Part shown: in pieces, positions 41,661 to 49,922 of the stretch
Layout: each line of letters starts with the position of its first letter
Position numbering within the stretch: position 1 is the stretch's first letter
Assembly: GCA_018819105.1 (NCBI GenBank)
Contig: JAHJQV010000045.1
Span: forward strand, 1 to 64,000
Direction: 5' to 3'
Source: Gammaproteobacteria bacterium
GTDB lineage: Bacteria; Pseudomonadota; Gammaproteobacteria; Xanthomonadales; Wenzhouxiangellaceae
Length of the DNA: 64,000 nucleotides
Program-made: the position numbers and the translations under genes
Notes under the pieces: generated by a model
What the model saw: only the letters and a program-made list of their open reading frames with translations
Database searches by the model: none
What the model was told of the DNA's origin: nothing

Positions 41661-41689
41661 TTAATGCGCTGGAGAGCTTTGCGGACGGC

Positions 41690-42184
41690 ATGAGTCGATT
41701 GATCACAGAACTGCAAACGCTGCTGGGCGGGCTGGTCGAGGATCTGGGCTACCGGCTCTGGGCGCTGCAGCTGCTGGGAGAAGGCGGCAGCAAAACGCTC
41801 AGGCTGTTCATTGATCAGCCCGACTTCAGCGGTGACATCGGGCTGGAAGACTGCGAGCAGGTCAGTCGTGAAGTGGCTGCGCTGCTGGACGTGAACGATC
41901 CGATTCCTGGCCATTACACGCTGGAGGTGTCTTCGCCGGGTGTGGATCGGCCACTGTTTGATCCGGAACACTATCGCCTGTGTCTGGCGCAGGACGTTAA
42001 CATCAGGACATTCAGCAAGCAGGAAGGGCGCCACCGTCATCATGGCAGGCTGCTGGCGGCGGATGCCGACGGCATAAGCCTGCAGCGTGATGACGATGTG
42101 CAGGTCACGCTGCCGTATGCGGAAATCCGCAGCGCCAAGCTGGCGCCGGACTACGCCAGGCTGCTGGCCGGGCAGGCAGAGTGA
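41690..42184 (+). CDS. rimP: Ribosome maturation factor RimP
   Basis: RimP assists assembly of the 30S subunit. From the ATG at 41690 (MSRLITELQTLLGG) it has 164 residues with the usual two domains: the N-terminal alpha/beta part with LRLFIDQ and DCEQVSREV, and YTLEVSSPGVDRPL opening the second SH3-like part, which ends with YAEIRSAKLAPDY. A longer frame upstream crosses the terminator and is not expected to be translated. It opens the rimP-nusA-infB-rbfA-truB run. Confidence 0.95.
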   Translation: MSRLITELQTLLGGLVEDLGYRLWALQLLGEGGSKTLRLFIDQPDFSGDIGLEDCEQVSREVAALLDVNDPIPGHYTLEVSSPGVDRPLFDPEHYRLCLAQDVNIRTFSKQEGRHRHHGRLLAADADGISLQRDDDVQVTLPYAEIRSAKLAPDYARLLAGQAE

Positions 42185-42289
42185 TGCGTGCCGGCATGAA
42201 TTGAACAGCCCGCTGCCATGCGCACTATACGAAAGTGTGCTGGTGATGGGTCGATTTTGGAATGATTGAATTGCGGGTTGAGGAATAAC

Positions 42290-43780
42290 ATGGCAAAAGA
42301 GATTTTGCTGGTAGCCGAAGCGGTTGCCAACGAGAAAGGTGTCAGCAAGGCGGTGATCTTCGATGCGATCGAAGCCGCACTGGCATCGGCTGCGCGCAAG
42401 AAGCACGATCTGGAAATTGATGCGCGTGTCAGCATTGATCAGAAAACCGGTGAGTACGAGACTTTCCGGGTCTGGCACGTGGTCGACGATGATGAGGAAA
42501 TCGAGTTTCCTGATCAGCAGATCACGGTCACCGAGGCGCGCCAGCAGGATGCTGATCTGAATCCCGGCGATCGCATCGAAGAGAAAATCGAAAACCCCGG
42601 CTTTGGACGCATCGCCGCACAGGCTGCCAAGCAGGTGATCGTGCAGAAAGTGCGCGAAGCCGAACGCGAGCAGGTGTATGAGGAATATGCCAACCGCTCC
42701 GGCGAGCTGATCAGCGGCATCGTCAAACGCTTTGACCGCGGCAGCGTGATCCTCGATCTGGGCGGCAACGCCGAAGCGTTCATTCCTTCGCGTCACATGG
42801 TGCCGGGCGAATCGGTGCGTCCGGGTGATCGGCTGCGCGCCTACCTGTATGAAGTAAAGCAGGACCAGCGCGGACCGCAGCTGTTTGCCAGCCGCACGGT
42901 GAAAGAGTTCCTGATCAAGCTGTTCACGCTGGAAGTGCCGGAAATCGACTCCGAACTGGTCGACATCCTCGCTGCCGCCCGCGACCCTGGACGCCGCGCC
43001 AAGATTGCCGTGCGTGCCAACGACAAGCGCACCGATCCGGTGGGGGCCTGTGTCGGCATGCGTGGCTCGCGCGTGCAGGCGGTCAGCAACGAACTCGCCG
43101 GCGAACGCATAGACATCATCCTGTGGGATGACAACCCGGCGCAGTTTGTCATCAATGCCATGGCTCCGGCAGAAGTGCATTCGATCATCGTTGATGAGGA
43201 AAAGCAGTCCATGGACATTGCCGTGGAGGAGGAAAACCTGTCCCAGGCGATTGGCCGCGGTGGCCAGAATGTGCGTCTGGCCAGCGAGCTGACTGGCTGG
43301 AAGCTCAATGTCATGACCATTGACGACGCCGAGGCCAAGAGTGATTCGGAAGCGCGCGAACTGCGTGAAATCTTCACTGTTGGTCTGGATGTGGATGAGG
43401 ATCTGGCCGGCATTCTGGTCCAGGAAGGCTTCAGCAGCATCGAGGAAATTGCCTACGTGCCGGAAGCCGAGTTGCTGGCCATTGCTGAATTTGACGAGGA
43501 CATCGTCGAAGAGCTGCGGCGGCGCGCACGTGATGCGCTGCTGGTGCAGATGATCGCCAAGGAAGAGGCGCTGGATGAAAACAAGCCGGAACAGGATCTG
43601 CTGGAGTTGGAGGGCATGACCGAAACACTGGCCTATGCACTGGCAGAGCAGGGCATCCGCAGCCGTGAGGATTTGGCCGATTGCGCCACCGATGATCTGG
43701 AGGAGATTCCGGGTCTGGATGCGGAACAGGCCGGCGCACTGATCATGCAGGCGCGCGCGCACTGGTTCGACGAGGACTGA
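42290..43780 (+). CDS. nusA: Transcription termination/antitermination factor NusA
   Basis: NusA binds RNA polymerase and modulates pausing, termination and antitermination. From ATG 42290 (after AGGAATAAC) it has 496 residues: N-terminal polymerase-binding domain (about 1-125), S1 (about 135-200, SGIVKRFDRGSVILDLGGNAEAF), KH1 and KH2 (about 205-345, CVGMRGSRVQAV and AIGRGGQNVRLA) and two acidic C-terminal repeats (about 365-496), as in gammaproteobacteria. The 105-base gap behind rimP contains a small hairpin with arms GCGCACT and AGTGTGC. Confidence 0.97.
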   Translation: MAKEILLVAEAVANEKGVSKAVIFDAIEAALASAARKKHDLEIDARVSIDQKTGEYETFRVWHVVDDDEEIEFPDQQITVTEARQQDADLNPGDRIEEKIENPGFGRIAAQAAKQVIVQKVREAEREQVYEEYANRSGELISGIVKRFDRGSVILDLGGNAEAFIPSRHMVPGESVRPGDRLRAYLYEVKQDQRGPQLFASRTVKEFLIKLFTLEVPEIDSELVDILAAARDPGRRAKIAVRANDKRTDPVGACVGMRGSRVQAVSNELAGERIDIILWDDNPAQFVINAMAPAEVHSIIVDEEKQSMDIAVEEENLSQAIGRGGQNVRLASELTGWKLNVMTIDDAEAKSDSEARELREIFTVGLDVDEDLAGILVQEGFSSIEEIAYVPEAELLAIAEFDEDIVEELRRRARDALLVQMIAKEEALDENKPEQDLLELEGMTETLAYALAEQGIRSREDLADCATDDLEEIPGLDAEQAGALIMQARAHWFDED

Positions 43781-43873
43781 GGCGCACGGTCAACATGAGG
43801 TTGCGTCCGGGATGGGCTGGCCATGTGCACTGCTCATTCCCTACACTATGAATTCATTGCAAAGGTAGATTAG

Positions 43874-46579
43874 ATGTCATCAGAAATGACGGTTGGACAA
43901 TTGGCACAAGTGCTGAACTTGTCGACAGACAAGTTGCTGTCACAATTCAAGGAAGCCGGGATTGACATTGCCTCGGCCGACGCGGTTGTGTCCGGCAAGG
44001 ACAAAAAAGCCCTGCTTGAGCACCTGCGCAGCAGTCACGGCAAATCCGATGCCGTTGCTGGCGCGGCCGCTGGCAAGGTCGCCTTGCGTCGTCGCAGCCG
44101 CAGTGAATTGTCAGTCAGCGGTGGCACTCGCCCGGGGGGACGTCCGGCACCGGCGAAAAAGATCAATGTGGAAGTGCGCAAGAAACGCACCTTACTGAAA
44201 TCCGATGCGCAGCGCAACGCCGAAGCCGAGCAGGAGCGCGAGAAGGCCCGTCAGGCACTGGAGGAAATCCGCCAGCAGCGTGAGGCCGAGCAGCAGCGCC
44301 TGCAGCAGGAGGCCGCTCGCAAGAGTGCTGAAAATGAAGCACAGGCAGCGCCGGCAGGAGACGCTGACAGCGCGCCTGCCCAGGTTCCGGAAAAGGCTGT
44401 GGATGAGCACGCAGCAGTGCCGGAATCCGTTGTCGCAGATGCCGGGCAAGCTGACGAGGCTGCCGCGCAGTCGCAGGATATCCCGGCTCAGGATGAGGCC
44501 GATGCGCCTCCGCCAGCCACAGACAGCGCCGCCGAAGCGCCCGCCAAACCGGCTCGTGCCGACAAGGCAGGCAGCGATGAGGACAGTGGACCGGCGGTGG
44601 AGATTGACGAGGAAGCGGCCAAGCGCATCCGTCAGTACGAAGAGAAAAAGCGCAGCCAGGGCAAGCCCAGAGGCAAGGGCAAGCGGCGTGATGAAGATGA
44701 GCGCAAGCCGCTGCACGTCACCCCTGGCAGTGGCCGTCGTCGCAAAGGCAAGTCACGCCGTCCGGCCGGACTGAACCTGAATCAGGAGCACGGCTTTCAG
44801 CGCCCTACCGAGCCGGTACAGCGCGACGTGGCCATCCCTGAGATCATTACAGTCGGTGAGCTGGCAAAGCTGCTTGCCATCAAGAGTGGCGAATTGATCA
44901 AGGTGATGATGAAGCAGGGCATGATGCTCACCATCAACCAGCCGTTGGAACAGGACACAGCGATACTGATCGTGGAGGAGCTTGGCCATAGCGCACATCC
45001 GGCCGAGCAAAGCGACATTGAAGATGAACTGGCCGCAGAAGCATCGCTGCAAGAAGGCGAGGGCGAGACGCGTCCGCCAGTGGTCACCATTATGGGGCAT
45101 GTTGATCACGGCAAGACCTCGCTGCTTGACTACATTCGCAAGAGCAAGGTGGTCGACAGCGAGGCGGGCGGCATCACTCAGCACATTGGCGCCTACCATG
45201 TGGAGAGCGACAACGGCGGCATCAGCTTCCTGGATACCCCAGGGCACGCCGCCTTCACGGCAATGCGTGCACGCGGTGCCACCGCCACCGACATCGTGGT
45301 GGTGGTGGTGGCAGCCAATGATGGCGTCATGCCGCAGACCGAGGAGGCCATCCAGCACTCGCGCGCGGCCAATGTGCCGATGATCATCGCCATCAACAAG
45401 ATGGATCTGGAAGACGCCGATCCGGACCGGGTCAAGAATGAGTTGAGCAAGCTCGAGGTGATTCCGGAAGAATGGGGCGGCGACCAGATATTTGTCGAAG
45501 TCTCAGCAAAATCCGGAGCCGGTGTGGACAACCTGCTGGATGCCATCCTGTTGCAGGCAGAAGTGCTGGAACTGAAGGCCGATCCGCAGCGCAAGGCGCG
45601 CGGTGTGGTGATCGAATCGCGCCTGGACAAGGGCCGTGGCCCGGTTGCAACCCTGCTGATCCAGGACGGCACGCTGCATCAGGGTGACATGGTGCTGGCC
45701 GGCGAGACCTATGGTCGCGCCCGGTCCATGCACAATGAGCGTGGCGAACGGGTCGATGCGGTGGGACCATCGTTTCCGGTGGAAATCCTCGGTCTGTCCG
45801 GGGTGCCCGATGCCGGTGATGAAATGATGGTGGTGGCCAACGAGCGCAAGGCCCGTGAAGCTGCCGAGCAGCGCTCGTCCAAGAGCCGTGAGGGAAGACT
45901 GGCCCAGCAGCAGGCGGCGAAACTCAAAAACCTGTTCGAGAACATGGGCACCGACGGCCAGAAGCAGACCATCAATCTGGTCATCAAGGCTGACGTGCAG
46001 GGCAGTGTGGAAGCACTGCGGGATGCGCTGACCAGATTGTCCAACGATGAAATTGAAATCAAGGTGATTTCCAGCGGGGTTGGCGGCATCACCGAATCCG
46101 ATGCGTCGCTGGCGCAGGCCTCCAACGCCATCATCATCGGCTTCAACGTGCGTGCCGATGCCACCGCACGCAAGATCATCAAGGACGAAGATCTTGACCT
46201 GCATTACTACAGCATCATTTATGAGGCCATCGATCAGGTCAAGGCGGCCATCACCGGTCTGCTCGGCACCGAAACCCAGGAGCAGATCATCGGTCTGGCC
46301 GAGGTCAAGGATGTGTTCCGCAGCGCCAAGCTCGGTGCCATCGCCGGCTGTCTGGTGGTGGAGGGCGTGGTCAAGCGCGACCGTCCGATTCGCGTTTTGC
46401 GCGACAACGTGGTGGTGTTCGAAGGCGAACTGGAATCCTTGCGCCGGTTCAAGGATGACGTCAAGCAGGTTGAATCCGGCACCGAGTGCGGTATCGGTGT
46501 GAAAGCCTACAACGATGTGCGTCCGGGCGATCAGATCGAGTGCTTCGAACGCATTGAGGTGGCACGTACGCTGGATTGA
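43874..46579 (+). CDS. infB: Translation initiation factor IF-2
   Basis: IF2 places initiator tRNA on the 30S subunit and promotes subunit joining. The 901-residue protein begins with the IF2 N-terminal helix bundle ([12 protein letters not shown]). A long charged Ala/Glu/Arg region (about 110-300) and a second IF2_N segment follow, then the GTPase domain with GHVDHGKTS (about 409-417), DTPGHAAF and [12 protein letters not shown], then domains II-IV. The start has AAAGGT nearby. It is part of the nusA operon. Confidence 0.97.
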   Translation: MSSEMTVGQLAQVLNLSTDKLLSQFKEAGIDIASADAVVSGKDKKALLEHLRSSHGKSDAVAGAAAGKVALRRRSRSELSVSGGTRPGGRPAPAKKINVEVRKKRTLLKSDAQRNAEAEQEREKARQALEEIRQQREAEQQRLQQEAARKSAENEAQAAPAGDADSAPAQVPEKAVDEHAAVPESVVADAGQADEAAAQSQDIPAQDEADAPPPATDSAAEAPAKPARADKAGSDEDSGPAVEIDEEAAKRIRQYEEKKRSQGKPRGKGKRRDEDERKPLHVTPGSGRRRKGKSRRPAGLNLNQEHGFQRPTEPVQRDVAIPEIITVGELAKLLAIKSGELIKVMMKQGMMLTINQPLEQDTAILIVEELGHSAHPAEQSDIEDELAAEASLQEGEGETRPPVVTIMGHVDHGKTSLLDYIRKSKVVDSEAGGITQHIGAYHVESDNGGISFLDTPGHAAFTAMRARGATATDIVVVVVAANDGVMPQTEEAIQHSRAANVPMIIAINKMDLEDADPDRVKNELSKLEVIPEEWGGDQIFVEVSAKSGAGVDNLLDAILLQAEVLELKADPQRKARGVVIESRLDKGRGPVATLLIQDGTLHQGDMVLAGETYGRARSMHNERGERVDAVGPSFPVEILGLSGVPDAGDEMMVVANERKAREAAEQRSSKSREGRLAQQQAAKLKNLFENMGTDGQKQTINLVIKADVQGSVEALRDALTRLSNDEIEIKVISSGVGGITESDASLAQASNAIIIGFNVRADATARKIIKDEDLDLHYYSIIYEAIDQVKAAITGLLGTETQEQIIGLAEVKDVFRSAKLGAIAGCLVVEGVVKRDRPIRVLRDNVVVFEGELESLRRFKDDVKQVESGTECGIGVKAYNDVRPGDQIECFERIEVARTLD

Positions 46580-46686
46580 GCGGTCACAGACTGATTGCAG
46601 TACTGTCGATCACAACCGGGTTTTGACGCCAACAGCGTGCCGGTGGAGATCGTCGCCGAGCCCCAGGCGCAACGGAGATACATGCC

Positions 46687-47055
46687 ATGAACAGCAGAGG
46701 ATTTGCCCGTCACGAGCGGGTAGCGGCGCAGTTGCGCCGTGATCTGGCCACTTTGATCCAGCAAGAGGTGAAAGATCCGGAAGTCGGATTTGTCAGTGTC
46801 TCAGACGTTGAAGTCACCCGCGATCTTGGTCACGCCAAGGTGTATGTGACCGTGTTCGACAGCGACACCGCGAAGGTCTGTGTGGGCGCGCTCAATCGCA
46901 GTGCCGGCTTTCTGCGCACCAGGCTTGGTCAGCAGTTGCGCATGCGCAGCGTGCCGGAACTGCATTTTCATCATGACACCTCGGTGGAGCAGGGCGCGCA
47001 CATGGATGCCCTGATCAGCAGCCTCAACGTGCAGGCCGTTGACGAAGAGGAATAA
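46687..47055 (+). CDS. rbfA: Ribosome-binding factor A
   Basis: RbfA is a small KH-fold factor for late 30S maturation and 16S 5'-end processing. The 122-residue protein has the typical RHERVAAQLRRDLATLIQ opening, VSVSDVEVTRDLGHAKVYVTVF and LRMRSVPELHFHHDTSVEQGAHMD. It follows infB after 107 bases and is preceded by CGGAGATAC. Its 3' end overlaps the likely TTG start of truB. Confidence 0.96.
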   Translation: MNSRGFARHERVAAQLRRDLATLIQQEVKDPEVGFVSVSDVEVTRDLGHAKVYVTVFDSDTAKVCVGALNRSAGFLRTRLGQQLRMRSVPELHFHHDTSVEQGAHMDALISSLNVQAVDEEE

Positions 47056-47983
47056 GACCATCAGCGCGGTATCCGGTGCTGCGGCCACAACGCCGCCGGC
47101 ACAGCAGGCTCCAGCGGGCCTGCTGTTGCTGGACAAACCGGCCGGTATCAGCTCTGCCCAGACCCTGACCGCCGCCAAGCGCCTGCTCGGTGTGCGCAAG
47201 GCTGGCCACGCCGGGACGCTGGATCCATTTGCCAGCGGCATGCTGATCTGCGCCTTTGGTCGCGCCACCCGCGTCAACGCCTTCATGCTCGAATTCGACA
47301 AATCCTATCGCGCCGGAGTCCGTCTCGGGATGGCCACCAGCACCGGCGATCCGGATGGCGAGGTGTGTGCCACAGCGCCGGTGCCACAGCTCACGCTGGC
47401 CCAGTGGCAGACCCTGGCAGACACTCTGTGCGGCCAGCTTGCACAGGTGCCACCCATGTATTCAGCCATCAAGCAGCAGGGCAAGCGTCTGTATCAGCTC
47501 GCGCGCCAGGGCATCGAGGTGGTGCGTGAACCGCGCCAGGTGCACATTCACGCATTGACCGTGACCGCCGTGGATGGTGACGATCTGTGCTTTGAGGTGC
47601 GCTGCAGTAAAGGTACCTACGTGCGTACCCTGGCGCAGCAACTGGCCGGGTTGGCCGGCACACAGGCGCATTTGCACAGCCTTCGACGCACCGGTATCGG
47701 GCCCTTTGTCGAAGCCGACATGGTGACACCGATCCAGCTGCAGGACGCGCCTGATCGTTGCAATCTGCTGCAACCGGTGGATGCGGCATTGCAGCATCTG
47801 CCGCAGATCAGGCTGAATGCGGCACAGACCGAAGGGTTTTTGCATGGTCAGAAGCTGACCTCGGTAGCCTGTCCGGATGGTGTGCAGTGCGGCCAGGCGG
47901 TGCGGGTCTACGGTGATGCGCGGCTGCTGGGGGTTGCCAGTTATGATGATGCGCTTCGGCTGTGTCCGAAACGAGTGTTTTGA
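47039..47983 (+). CDS. truB: tRNA pseudouridine(55) synthase
   Basis: TruB makes pseudouridine 55 in the T-loop of tRNAs. The frame has LLLLDKPAGISSAQ, the catalytic motif GHAGTLDPFASGML, YRAGVRLGMATSTGDPDG and RCSKGTYVRTLAQQLA, and about 310 residues. No ATG or GTG lies near the beginning. The only ordinary option is TTG at 47039, inside rbfA. A GAGGA (47047-47051) stands eight bases before an in-frame ATC at 47060, a spacing that would suit a start at that unusual codon. I give the TTG coordinate as the conservative choice. Confidence 0.93.
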   Translation: MTKRNKTISAVSGAAATTPPAQQAPAGLLLLDKPAGISSAQTLTAAKRLLGVRKAGHAGTLDPFASGMLICAFGRATRVNAFMLEFDKSYRAGVRLGMATSTGDPDGEVCATAPVPQLTLAQWQTLADTLCGQLAQVPPMYSAIKQQGKRLYQLARQGIEVVREPRQVHIHALTVTAVDGDDLCFEVRCSKGTYVRTLAQQLAGLAGTQAHLHSLRRTGIGPFVEADMVTPIQLQDAPDRCNLLQPVDAALQHLPQIRLNAAQTEGFLHGQKLTSVACPDGVQCGQAVRVYGDARLLGVASYDDALRLCPKRVF

Positions 47984-48052
47984 TGCAGATTTCTATGCTC
48001 GCTCAGGCATGTATGCAAGCGGCAGCGTAGTCAATTCAGATCGCCCACCCGT

Positions 48053-49189
48053 TCAGGCGAAACGGTCAGCCAGGCGGTGAATCATATAGCTGCTCTCGCT
48101 CATCGCGGTCTGGCTGAACTCACCAAAATACCTGCTGATGGCCTCGAATTCGGCAATGAACCCGGCCCGGTCGTTGTTGCGGATCAGTTCAGCCAGATTG
48201 GCGTGATGGGCGCAAAACTCTGCCAGCAGCTGCCGGCGCTCCGGATTGGCCAGCACGATGTCGGCGTACAGTTCGGCCTGCTGGGCAAACATGCGCCCGA
48301 TCATCATCAACTCGGCGCGATAAATCGGACTGGAGCAGCGCAGCATGTCTTCCGGCTGCATGCCGCAGTGCTGCAGAAATGAGCCATGCAGCCAGGCGAT
48401 GTAGTGGCGCAGTCCCTGCACCAGATTCATCATACGATCATGCTCATCGGGCGCGCATGCGAACACACGCATGCCCCAGAGGTGGCACTGCTCCAGCAGC
48501 CATGCTGCCTGCTCGCCGTTACGCACCGCACAGGCAATCATGAGCTGTCGGGACACCTGGTGCACGTCGGCACCATGCATCGGGTGCAGACCGATGACCG
48601 GGCCTGAGTGCGCTGCCAGCATGGCATTCACCGAGCTGGCCTTGTTGCTGGTGAAGTCGGCCAGTATGCAATCTGGCGGCAGTCTGCCGGCAAGCCGCTC
48701 GATCACCGCCACGGTGGCATCGATGGGCACACTGACGATGACCAGATCGGTGCCCGGCAGCATGGCATCAAGCTGGCTCCAGCCATCACGGTCGATACCG
48801 GAGACCCGATGTCCGCTGCGTTCGAACATCTGCGCATACAGCCTGGCCATGGCGCCATCGGCACCAATGAACAGCACCTGCCGAGCGCGCTCGCCGGCAC
48901 GCACAAAGCTGTCGCGTGACTGGCTGGCGCGTGAGGCGGCCATGATCATGCGCAGAAAATCTTCCGCCCAGTCCGGTTGCAAACCCAGCGCTTGGGCCTG
49001 ATCACGAAAGCGCCGGGTCTTGTCCTGCTCGCGTTGAGCCACATACACCGGTTGCCGCTGCCGGCGCTTGGCGCTGACCACCTCGGCCACGACCGCATTG
49101 CGCTGCTGCAACAGGGCCAGAATCTGCTCGTCGATGTCATCAATGCGATGCCGCAGCTTGTCCAGCGGTTCGGAATGTTCAGCGTTCAT
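48053..49189 (-). CDS. tyrA: Bifunctional chorismate mutase / prephenate dehydrogenase
   Basis: This is the T-protein of tyrosine synthesis. From the ATG at 49189 (MNAEHSEPLDKLRHRIDDID) it has 378 residues. The N-terminal AroQ-type mutase (about 1-90) has RHRIDDIDEQILALL and the RRQRQPVYVAQRE segment. The dehydrogenase domain (about 100-370) has VLFIGADGAMARLYAQMF, an altered nucleotide-binding loop (GADGAMA rather than GxGxxG), then GLHPMHGADVH and CAPDEHDRMMNLVQGLRHY. It sits in reverse orientation between truB and rpsO, where these genes are usually adjacent, and diverges from rpsO. Gammaproteobacteria commonly have this fusion. Confidence 0.95.
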   Translation of the reverse strand: MNAEHSEPLDKLRHRIDDIDEQILALLQQRNAVVAEVVSAKRRQRQPVYVAQREQDKTRRFRDQAQALGLQPDWAEDFLRMIMAASRASQSRDSFVRAGERARQVLFIGADGAMARLYAQMFERSGHRVSGIDRDGWSQLDAMLPGTDLVIVSVPIDATVAVIERLAGRLPPDCILADFTSNKASSVNAMLAAHSGPVIGLHPMHGADVHQVSRQLMIACAVRNGEQAAWLLEQCHLWGMRVFACAPDEHDRMMNLVQGLRHYIAWLHGSFLQHCGMQPEDMLRCSSPIYRAELMMIGRMFAQQAELYADIVLANPERRQLLAEFCAHHANLAELIRNNDRAGFIAEFEAISRYFGEFSQTAMSESSYMIHRLADRFA

Positions 49190-49253
49190 GCTGCATCCGG
49201 ACGCGGCCACCGGCAGGACAGCGCTTCGTCTGCAGTCCGAAGATACGCTGAGG

Positions 49254-49283
49254 TTTACAATTCATTGTCACAGGTAGTAAAAT
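49254..49283 (+). promoter_or_regulatory. Sigma-70 promoter for rpsO
   Basis: TTTACA (49254-49259), an 18-base spacer and TAAAAT (49278-49283) form a good promoter pointing at rpsO. It starts 65 bases past the tyrA start on the opposite strand. It would give an rpsO leader of about 190 bases. Confidence 0.6.
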
Positions 49284-49303
49284 AGCGAGCTAGACATAAT
49301 ACA

Positions 49304-49451
49304 GGCAACGGCGAGGCTTTGTGCAAGTGTCTGTGGCTGCTCACGATGAGTGCGGTGCCTTCACACGGCCATTTGCATAAAGCCTCGTTGCCATGATCCA
49401 TCGGTTGCCATACGCCTGCCCGGTCTGAATCTGGCAGGCAATTGCGGCAAC
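49304..49451 (+). promoter_or_regulatory. Structured rpsO mRNA leader
   Basis: Two stem-loops lie in the leader. The first joins 49304-49326 with 49373-49392 (GAGGCTTTGTGCAA against TTGCATAAAGCCTC, plus GGCAACG with CGTTGCC beyond a two-base bulge), about 20 pairs. The second joins GTTGCC (49404-49409) with GGCAAC (49446-49451) and GCCTGCC (49414-49420) with GGCAGGC (49433-49439). The repeated GGCAAC and GTTGCC arms could exchange partners. S15 is known to bind and repress its own mRNA in several bacteria; this leader is a candidate site. Confidence 0.55.
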
Positions 49452-49481
49452 GAACACATTTATATTTGGAGAACGACGAGC

Positions 49482-49751
49482 ATGTCACTGAGTCCACAGG
49501 AAAAGTCCGCGATTGTTGCTGATTACCAGCGCGCGCCCAACGACACCGGTTCACCGGAGGTGCAGATTGCCCTGCTGACCAGTCAGATCCAGCATCTGAC
49601 CCAGCATTTCGCCACGCACAAGGGTGATCACCATTCGCGTCGCGGTCTGCTGCAGATGGTCAACCGCCGCCGCCACCTGCTTGCCTATCTGAAAAAAATT
49701 GATCTGGAACGTTACCGCGAACTGATCGGACGTCTGAATCTGCGCCACTGA
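49482..49751 (+). CDS. rpsO: 30S ribosomal protein S15
   Basis: S15 is a primary binding protein of the central domain of 16S rRNA. From the ATG at 49482 (after GGAGAACGACGAGC) it has 89 residues, the standard length, with [37 protein letters not shown] and [13 protein letters not shown] all in place. It precedes pnp, as in most gammaproteobacteria, with a strong hairpin between the two. Confidence 0.98.
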   Translation: MSLSPQEKSAIVADYQRAPNDTGSPEVQIALLTSQIQHLTQHFATHKGDHHSRRGLLQMVNRRRHLLAYLKKIDLERYRELIGRLNLRH

Positions 49752-49803
49752 TCTGACCGCGACGATCATCACCGTCCCGTTCATGCCCAAGCAGCCCAGC
49801 CTG

Positions 49804-49831
49804 GAACTGCGAGGCCTCCGGCCCGCAGTTC
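49804..49831 (+). promoter_or_regulatory. Strong hairpin between rpsO and pnp
   Basis: GAACTGCG-A-GGCC (49804-49816) pairs with GGCC-CGCAGTTC (49820-49831) around a TCC loop, giving twelve pairs with one bulged A. In E. coli the rpsO-pnp gap holds a terminator and an RNase III-cut leader hairpin used for PNPase self-control. The position here matches, but the T-run is poor (TTCTTG), so processing or partial termination is likelier than a full stop. Confidence 0.6.
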
Positions 49832-49922
49832 TTGTGCGTGTGCCCACATGTCATGCGCCTCATGACCGTCTGCGATCTGGTTGCGGCGGCAAATTGCTTT
49901 CTATCCAAAGGACTACATAGTT

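Noticed and set aside
41633-43762. 709-codon open frame on the minus strand
   Set aside because: It is antisense to rimP and nusA and has no recognisable domain; a codon-bias shadow.
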